Positions 6,645 through 10,856 of a DNA stretch of 10,856 nucleotides are shown here, piece by piece (the first letter of the stretch is position 1; each line of letters begins with the position of its first letter). The DNA comes from DATCSE01 sp036568605 (lineage in GTDB: Bacteria; Pseudomonadota; Gammaproteobacteria; Burkholderiales; Burkholderiaceae_C): NCBI GenBank assembly GCA_036568605.1, contig DATCSE010000093.1, forward strand, positions 1 through 10,856, given 5' to 3'. Both the position numbers and the translations under genes were made by a program. A model generated the notes under the pieces. That model ran no database searches. It worked only from the letters and a program-made list of their open reading frames with translations, and was not told the DNA's origin.

Positions 6645-7034
6645 ATGCCGCTCGAATACCTGGGCAACCCGCCCGTCGCATCGGACCGTCAAGCCCGTCC
6701 GTTCTCGCCTGCCGTGCGCGCCGGCGACTTCATCTACGTGTCGGGCCAGGTGCCCGCGAATGCCGAAGGCGAGATCGTCACGGGCGGGATCGAGGCGCAG
6801 ACCCGCCAGGTGATGGAGAACCTCAAGCAGGTGCTCGCGCTGGCCGGCGCGACCTTCGACGACGTCTGCAAGTGCACCTGCTGGCTCGCGGACGCGCGCG
6901 ACTTCGGCGCGTTCAACCGCATCTACATGAGCTACTTCCCGAACGGCCGCCCGGCGCGTTCGACGACCGAAGCGCGGCTGATGGTCGACGCGAAGGTCGA
7001 GGTCGACGTCGTCGCGTACAAGCCGGCGAAGTAG
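6645..7034 (+). CDS. RidA-family enamine/imine deaminase
   Basis: This is a small cytoplasmic protein of 129 residues, a normal length for the RidA/YER057c/UK114 family, which usually forms trimers with active sites between subunits. Family signatures are FIYVSGQVPAN (29-39), ALAGATFDDVCKCTCWL (65-81) and a C-terminal RPARSTTEARL. Arg105 in PARS corresponds to the arginine needed in RidA to bind the carboxylate and hydrolyse 2-aminoacrylate-type enamines/imines, and Glu119 sits where active members keep a glutamate. So it looks catalytically competent and not a degenerate Rid homologue. The start is supported by GGAG at 6633-6636, 8 nt before the ATG. It is divergent from the operon that encodes a PLP amino acid deaminase, whose released intermediate is just the kind RidA consumes. 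Rid subgroup assignment would need a tree. It converges on the PhnD-like gene with a 46-nt spacer. Confidence 0.93.
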   Translation: MPLEYLGNPPVASDRQARPFSPAVRAGDFIYVSGQVPANAEGEIVTGGIEAQTRQVMENLKQVLALAGATFDDVCKCTCWLADARDFGAFNRIYMSYFPNGRPARSTTEARLMVDAKVEVDVVAYKPAK

Positions 7035-7080
7035 TTCTGTCCGGCGTCGAGCGGCCTTTGCGTGGCCCCGCCGAGGAGCC

Positions 7081-7902
7081 TCACAAGCCCAGCCACGCCC
7101 CGGTCGCGAGCAGCGCGCCTTCGTCGAAGCGCTCGAACCCCGCATAGCGGCTGGGCTCGAGCTTCTTGCGGCCCTCCTCGGTGCTGTCCAGCGCGGTCAG
7201 GTATTCGCGCACCTTGTCGACCTGCTCGGCGCTCAGGTTCGGGCTCGCGATGATGTGCTTGATCGGCACCGGCTTGGACTGCAGCAGCACGCGGCCGCCG
7301 TGGCTCTCCCAGTCCTTCACGACGCCGTTGGCCGCGGTCGCGCCGGCATTGGTCAGCCTGTTCTCGACCGCGAACGGGATCGCGTCCTGATAGCGCATGT
7401 AGTTGATCGCCATCGCCTTCGGATCCAGCTTCGCGTCGCGCAAGGTCGCGCGCACCAGCCACGCGGTGATCGAATCCTCGTCGGGCGCGCCCAGGCGCAG
7501 GCCCTTCAGGTCGGCGAGCGATTTCAGCGGCGAATCGGCGCGCACCAGGAAGCTCGCGCGGTACTGCTGGAAGCCCTTCGTCACCGCGACCAGCCGGTAG
7601 TGCGTGTCGCGGATCGCGACGATCGAGAGGTGCGCCGGATGCACCATCGCGAGGTCGTAGCTCTTCGCGGCCAGGCCCTTGCGCAGCGTCGGGTAGTCGC
7701 CGACGGGCTCTATCGTCACCGGCTGCTTCAGCAGCTTGGACAGATCGCTCGCGATCGCCGCGTAGCGGCTGCGGATCTCGTCGTTCGGCACACGGTACGA
7801 GACGCCCTCGTTGACGGCGAACACGATCGCCTGGGACGCGGTCGCCGACAGCAGCAACAACAACCCGGCAATCGAAGTGCGGAGCGACAGCAGCATCGTC
7901 AT
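7081..7902 (-). CDS. PhnD-like phosphate/phosphonate-type ABC substrate-binding protein (orphan)
   Basis: This is a periplasmic binding protein of the PhnD-like family, 273 residues. It starts MTMLLSLRTS, has a leucine-rich signal peptide and probably cleaves after ASQA at residue 25. Mature sequence shows the family order: a first beta strand IVFAVNEG, YPTLRKGLAAKSYDLAMVHPAHLSI, then a hinge region SFLVRADSPLKSLADLKGLRLGAPDEDSITAWLVR. This is the pattern in which the ligand is bound at helix N-termini of two lobes. The frame runs upstream to 7947, but AGGGGG at 7910-7915, 7 nt before the ATG at 7902, and the signal peptide fix this start. No PhnC or PhnE partner is present, so ligand and transport role are open. 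Stand-alone members are common in proteobacteria and may bind other anions or feed sensor systems. It is not obviously tied to either neighbour. Confidence 0.88.
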   Translation of the reverse strand: MTMLLSLRTSIAGLLLLLSATASQAIVFAVNEGVSYRVPNDEIRSRYAAIASDLSKLLKQPVTIEPVGDYPTLRKGLAAKSYDLAMVHPAHLSIVAIRDTHYRLVAVTKGFQQYRASFLVRADSPLKSLADLKGLRLGAPDEDSITAWLVRATLRDAKLDPKAMAINYMRYQDAIPFAVENRLTNAGATAANGVVKDWESHGGRVLLQSKPVPIKHIIASPNLSAEQVDKVREYLTALDSTEEGRKKLEPSRYAGFERFDEGALLATGAWLGL

Positions 7903-7909
7903 CACGAGG

Positions 7910-7915
7910 CCCCCT
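7910..7915 (-). promoter_or_regulatory. Ribosome binding site of the PhnD-like gene
   Basis: The minus strand reads AGGGGG, 7 nt before the ATG at 7902. It decides against the in-frame ATG at 7947, which would put 15 polar residues before the signal peptide. Confidence 0.65.
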
Positions 7916-7960
7916 TTGGAAGTCGGCGCGTGATCGTAGGCACGCACCGGTCTCCGGAGC

Positions 7961-7976
7961 CTTGACCACGGTCAAG
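7961..7976. promoter_or_regulatory. Perfect palindrome CTTGACC-AC-GGTCAAG
   Basis: This 16-bp inverted repeat has 7-bp arms and a 2-bp centre. It lies in the 137-bp gap between the LpxO-type gene's stop (8040) and the PhnD-like gene's start (7902), about 60 bp upstream of the latter. The 2-nt centre and lack of a T-run argue against a terminator, so a dimeric regulator's operator for the PhnD-like gene is likelier. The arms contain TTGACC, which resembles a -35 element and the TTGAC-type arms of some MerR-family sites, but no convincing -10 box follows at the right distance. The rest of the gap shows nothing else convincing. Confidence 0.45.
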
Positions 7977-8039
7977 CCATCGCCGCGACCGTCGCTGTCG
8001 TTCGTGTCGTTGTTCGCGCTTGCGCCGGCTGTTGCAGGC

Positions 8040-8945
8040 TCAGCGCACGATCCACCAGCCCAGGCCGACCACGGCCCCGAGCATCAACGCATAACGCGTC
8101 ACCTTGTACAGCCGCGGCGTCGCGTTCTTGAAGCGGCGCCGGAGCTTGCCGCTGACGAACGAGATCTTGAACAGCTTGCCGATCACGCCGGTGCGGTCGC
8201 CGGCATCGTTGGGCGATGCCGCGGCGCTCATCACGTGGCGCGCGAACGCACGGTTCAGCGCCTCGGCCCAGCGGAAGCGCAGCGGCCGCTCGATGTCGCA
8301 CAGCAGGATCAGGCGCGAGCGGTCGGTGTCGTTGCGCACGTGGTGGATGTAGGTCTCGTCGAACACCACCGATCCGCCATCGCGCCAGCTGTACACCTCG
8401 CCGTCGACCCAGATGCGGCAGGCGTCGTCGTTGGGCGTCGCCAGGCCCAGGTGGTAGCGCAGCGAGCCGGCGTACGGGTCGCGATGCGGGTTCAGCTTCG
8501 CGCCCGCAGGCAACTCGGCGAACAGCGCGGCCTTCACGCATGGGATGCCCTTGAGTACCTCGACCGTCTTCGGGCAGTAGAGCGACGCCGACGGCGGCGC
8601 CACCTCGTACCACTTCAGGTAGAAGCGCTTCCAACCTTCCTTGAAGAACGAGTTGAAGCCGGCGTCGTCGTTGTGCTCGGAGGCCTTGATGCGGTCGGCG
8701 AGCGTCTGCGCCTCGTCGCGTATCGTCTGCCAGTGCTTCTCGAGTTCACGCAGGCCGGGGAAGCGGTCGACCTCGACATACGGCGTCGCCGGCACGCGCG
8801 ACATCAGGTACAGCAGCGTGTTCAGCGGCGCCATCAACGACGAGTGGTCGAACATCTGCTTGCGCCAGCGATGCCGCTCGCGCCCGCGATAGTGGACGTA
8901 GAGGACGCTGGACAGCAGCAGCGCGAGGATGATGGCAGTCCACAC
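8040..8945 (-). CDS. lpxO: LpxO-type lipid A 2-hydroxylase (aspartyl/asparaginyl beta-hydroxylase family)
   Basis: This is a 301-residue Fe(II)/2-oxoglutarate dioxygenase, the same length class as Salmonella LpxO, which hydroxylates C2 of the acyloxy-linked fatty acid of lipid A at the inner membrane. Close resemblance to LpxO runs from the N-terminal membrane helix (IILALLLSSVLYVHYRG, near 5-21) through DDAGFNSFFKEGWKRFYLKWY and DPYAGSLRYHLGLATPND. Iron ligands are His154 and Asp156 in PHRD, with His201 in ETYIHH. Arg211 in RLILLCDIERP is placed to bind 2-oxoglutarate. A second hydrophobic helix closes the protein at about 284-300. The start is GTG, 3 nt after the ClpP-type gene's TAA, with no clear separate Shine-Dalgarno, so translational coupling is likely. 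The family also includes peptide hydroxylases, but whole-length similarity favours lipid A. Confidence 0.9.
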   Translation of the reverse strand: MWTAIILALLLSSVLYVHYRGRERHRWRKQMFDHSSLMAPLNTLLYLMSRVPATPYVEVDRFPGLRELEKHWQTIRDEAQTLADRIKASEHNDDAGFNSFFKEGWKRFYLKWYEVAPPSASLYCPKTVEVLKGIPCVKAALFAELPAGAKLNPHRDPYAGSLRYHLGLATPNDDACRIWVDGEVYSWRDGGSVVFDETYIHHVRNDTDRSRLILLCDIERPLRFRWAEALNRAFARHVMSAAASPNDAGDRTGVIGKLFKISFVSGKLRRRFKNATPRLYKVTRYALMLGAVVGLGWWIVR

Positions 8946-8948
8946 GGG

Positions 8949-9557
8949 TTATGCGAGCTCCGATTGATGCTCGATCACGCGCGAGACGATGCCGTACTCG
9001 ATCGCCTCGGTCGCGCTCATCCAGAAGTCGCGCTCCATGTCCTTCGCGACGGTCTCGTAGGGCCGGCCGGTCTGCTGCGCGATGATGCGCGCGATGCGCT
9101 CGCGGGTGCGCAGGATTTCCTTGGCCTGGATCGCGATGTCGGTGGCCTGGCCGCCGGCGCCGCCGGCCGGCTGGTGGATCATGAAGCGCGTGTTGGGCAG
9201 GCAGACGCGGCGCTCCTTCGGCGGGGCGAGGAAGATGTGCGTGCCGGCGCTCGCGACCCAGCCGGTGCCCACCGTGGTGACCGGCGCGCGCACGAAGCGG
9301 ATCATGTCGTGGATCGCATCGCCCGATTCGACGTGCCCGCCCGGCGACGAGATCAGCATCGTGATCGGCGCCTCCGACTCGGTCGCAAGCGCGATCAGGC
9401 GCTGGCAGATCGAGTTCGCGACCGCATGCGTGATCTCGCCGAAGACCAGCACGAAGCGCGACTTGAACGACAGCGTTTCCTCGATGCGCGAGCTGCGCTC
9501 CTTGATGGCGGGGGAGTCCGATGGGGTTTCCAGACGGACGGCGTGGCGTTGGCTCAC
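8949..9557 (-). CDS. ClpP-type serine protease subunit, divergent paralogue
   Basis: This is a ClpP-fold peptidase of 202 residues. The catalytic triad is complete and spaced as in E. coli ClpP: Ser103 in GWVASAG, His128 in MIHQPAGG and Asp177 in MERDFWMSA, giving intervals of 25 and 49. The oxyanion/handle region (SSPGGHVESGDAIHDMIRF) and GGQATDIAIQAKEIL are also conserved. The N-terminus is unusual: the EQTSRGER-type axial-loop segment of housekeeping ClpP is absent, and RIEETLSFKSRFVLVFGEI takes its place, so contact with ClpX/ClpA may differ. The GTG start at 9557 is supported by AGGAG at 9564-9568 with a 6-nt spacer; the in-frame ATG at 9593 has no such support. No tig or clpX flanks it, so it is probably a second ClpP (ClpP2-like) and not the housekeeping copy. 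It follows the MFS gene by 49 nt and precedes the LpxO-type gene by 3 nt. Confidence 0.92.
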   Translation of the reverse strand: MSQRHAVRLETPSDSPAIKERSSRIEETLSFKSRFVLVFGEITHAVANSICQRLIALATESEAPITMLISSPGGHVESGDAIHDMIRFVRAPVTTVGTGWVASAGTHIFLAPPKERRVCLPNTRFMIHQPAGGAGGQATDIAIQAKEILRTRERIARIIAQQTGRPYETVAKDMERDFWMSATEAIEYGIVSRVIEHQSELA

Positions 9558-9563
9558 GGGGTG

Positions 9564-9568
9564 CTCCT
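9564..9568 (-). promoter_or_regulatory. Ribosome binding site fixing the ClpP-type GTG start
   Basis: The minus strand reads AGGAG, then 6 nt, then GTG at 9557. It argues for a 202-residue protein and against the 214-residue version from the ATG at 9593. Confidence 0.65.
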
Positions 9569-9606
9569 GAGGGGAAAGGGAGAAGATGCGCAAGGATACG
9601 GCGGCT

Positions 9607-10856
9607 TCAAGGCCGGCGTGCGCGCAGGGCGGCGAACACCATCCCGACCGTGAAGACGCCGCACGCGCCGCCGGCGATCATCGCCGCGGTGCCGAACCGC
9701 TCGGCCGCCAGGCCGGCGAGCGTCACGCCGGCCGACTGCCCGAGGAAGAACGACGACGCGAACGAGGCCACTGCGGCGCCGCGCCGCTCCGGCGCCATCT
9801 GCGTCGCGTTGATCTGCAGCGTGTTGTGCAGCATGTAGAAGCCCAGCCCGGCGACCAGGCAGCCGGGAACGGACCACCACCATGCGGGCCCGAGCCCGAC
9901 CGCGAGCATCGCGAGGCCCAGCAGCACGGCGCCGGAGCGGGCCAGGCCGACCTCGCCGAGCAGCGGCACGAGCCGGCTCGAGGTCGTTGCGAACACCAGC
10001 CCGCCGAAGCCGTACAGCATCACCAGCGAGCCGGCGAACGACAGTGCGATGCCGAAGGTGCCGTGCAGGTGTGCGGGGAAGAACGCGAACGGTCCGTACA
10101 GCAGCATCCCTTCGAGGAATACCGTGACGAGGATGACGCGTGCCCAGCGGTGCTCGAGCACATGGCCGAAGTCGGCCGCGATCCGGCCGAGCGCCGAGCT
10201 CGAGCCCGACGACGCGGCGGGATCGGCCTGGCGCCGCGCGCGCGGCGGCAGCCGCCGGTTCAGCGCGAACAGCGTCGCGCTGATCCCGACCAGCATCGCC
10301 GCAATCACGACGTACGGCGCGCGCCAGCTCAGGTGATCGGCCGTGAAGCCGCCGAACCAGACGCCGCCGGCCAGGCCGACGATCTGCCCGATCAGGAAGC
10401 GCGCGAGCACCGGCTGGCGCTGGTCGTACGCGACCACGTCGCCTATCCACGCCATCGACAGCGGAATGATGGCCGCAGCCGTCGCGCCGGCCAGCACCCG
10501 CGCCGCGAGCAGCGTCGGAAAGCTCCAGGCCAGCGCGCACAGCAGCGTCGCGCCGGCGCAGGCCAAAGTCGCGCAGGCGATCACGCGGTACTTGCCATAG
10601 CGGTCGCCGAGCGGGCCGAACAGCAGCTGGGCCAGCCCATACGCGATCGAGAAGAAGCTGACCACGTGCGCCGCGGTGCCCAGCGTCACCGAGAACTCGG
10701 TGCCCAGCCGCGGCAGCAGCGCGTCGTTGATGCGCAGCGAGACGCCGCTGCCGAACGCGGCGAGCGACAGGCACGCGATCGCGCCGCTCGGGATCGGGCC
10801 TTCCGCGTCGGTGCCCTGGCCCAGCGGCGTGGCGGGATGCGCGCTCAGCGCAGGGC
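9607..10856 (-). CDS. MFS transporter, 5' end outside window
   Basis: This is an inner-membrane MFS transporter of unknown substrate. The frame is open to the right edge with no ATG, GTG or TTG before a GTG at 10689. Starting at that GTG would delete helix 1, whose sequence (AIACLSLAAFGSGVSLRIND, then ALLPRLGTEFSV) is plainly coding, so the true start lies beyond the window. A canonical motif A follows helix 2: FGPLGDRYGKYRVIA. The second helix region has ARVLAGATAAAIIPLSMAWIGD, and a charged, low-complexity linker (RRLPPRARRQADPAASSGSS) separates the halves. In the second half, MAPERRGAAVASFASSFFLGQSAG marks the helix 10-11 region. It ends 49 nt before the ClpP-type gene on the same strand, so co-transcription is plausible though functional linkage is unclear. 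A drug-efflux role is a guess only. Confidence 0.87.
   Translation of the reverse strand, partial: PALSAHPATPLGQGTDAEGPIPSGAIACLSLAAFGSGVSLRINDALLPRLGTEFSVTLGTAAHVVSFFSIAYGLAQLLFGPLGDRYGKYRVIACATLACAGATLLCALAWSFPTLLAARVLAGATAAAIIPLSMAWIGDVVAYDQRQPVLARFLIGQIVGLAGGVWFGGFTADHLSWRAPYVVIAAMLVGISATLFALNRRLPPRARRQADPAASSGSSSALGRIAADFGHVLEHRWARVILVTVFLEGMLLYGPFAFFPAHLHGTFGIALSFAGSLVMLYGFGGLVFATTSSRLVPLLGEVGLARSGAVLLGLAMLAVGLGPAWWWSVPGCLVAGLGFYMLHNTLQINATQMAPERRGAAVASFASSFFLGQSAGVTLAGLAAERFGTAAMIAGGACGVFTVGMVFAALRARRP

Noticed and set aside
7035..7080. Possible hairpin GGCC-TTTGCGT-GGCC between convergent genes, considered as a terminator.
   Set aside because: The stem is only 4 bp, with mismatches outside it and no T-run on either strand.
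7970..8000. Longer inverted repeat ACGGTC...GACCGT (minus strand) near the 16-bp palindrome, considered as a terminator of the LpxO-type gene.
   Set aside because: Six-bp arms with a 13-nt loop are weak in such GC-rich DNA, and they overlap the better palindrome; no T-run follows.
7962..9653. Plus-strand open frame of 563 codons opposite the LpxO- and ClpP-type genes.
   Set aside because: Same mirror-frame composition, no domain recognisable, and no ribosome binding site; it spans three unrelated features.

Overview
The window is GC-rich, nearly fully coding DNA with tightly packed genes, overlapping stop/start codons and several GTG starts. Codon bias and gene content (LpxO-type lipid A hydroxylase, a ClpP paralogue, RidA, D-aminoacylase, orphan ABC binding proteins) suggest a free-living beta-proteobacterium of the Burkholderiales, probably Burkholderia-like. 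That placement is inferred from overall character and not from a marker gene. No rRNA, tRNA, CRISPR array, insertion sequence or other mobile element is visible.

Layout. (1) Positions 1-1254, plus strand: the 3' part of a major facilitator superfamily (MFS) transporter that runs off the left edge. (2) Positions 1276-6490, minus strand: a four-gene operon read right to left, encoding an extracytoplasmic family-5 (peptide-type) substrate-binding protein, a PLP/zinc D-serine-dehydratase-like enzyme, an RpiR/MurR regulator and an N-acyl-D-amino-acid deacylase. Junctions are a 4-nt gap, a 1-nt overlap and an 8-nt overlap. (3) Positions 6491-6644: a divergent control region, visibly more AT-rich, with two 15-bp palindromes of the same form TGAAA-N5-TTTCA placed almost symmetrically around back-to-back -10-like boxes. 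(4) Positions 6645-7034, plus strand: a RidA-family imine/enamine deaminase. (5) Positions 7081-7902, minus strand: a stand-alone PhnD-like periplasmic binding protein. (6) Positions 8040-10856, minus strand: a probable three-gene run of MFS transporter (5' end outside the right edge), a ClpP-type peptidase and an LpxO-type hydroxylase, the last two only 3 nt apart.

How the genes may work together. The central block reads as a D-amino-acid scavenging unit. The binding protein captures a peptide-like or N-acylated substrate. The deacylase frees the D-amino acid. The PLP enzyme deaminates it through an enamine/imine intermediate. Divergently expressed RidA would hydrolyse the reactive intermediate. 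The RpiR protein inside the operon probably controls both directions through the twin palindromes. The chemistry of each family is established; the assembly into one pathway and the operator assignment are inferences from this sequence.

The most unusual points are the symmetrical twin operators, the use of a SIS-domain (sugar-phosphate type) regulator on an amino-acid operon without sugar enzymes, and a ClpP paralogue with a complete triad but a divergent N-terminus, translationally linked to a lipid A hydroxylase.
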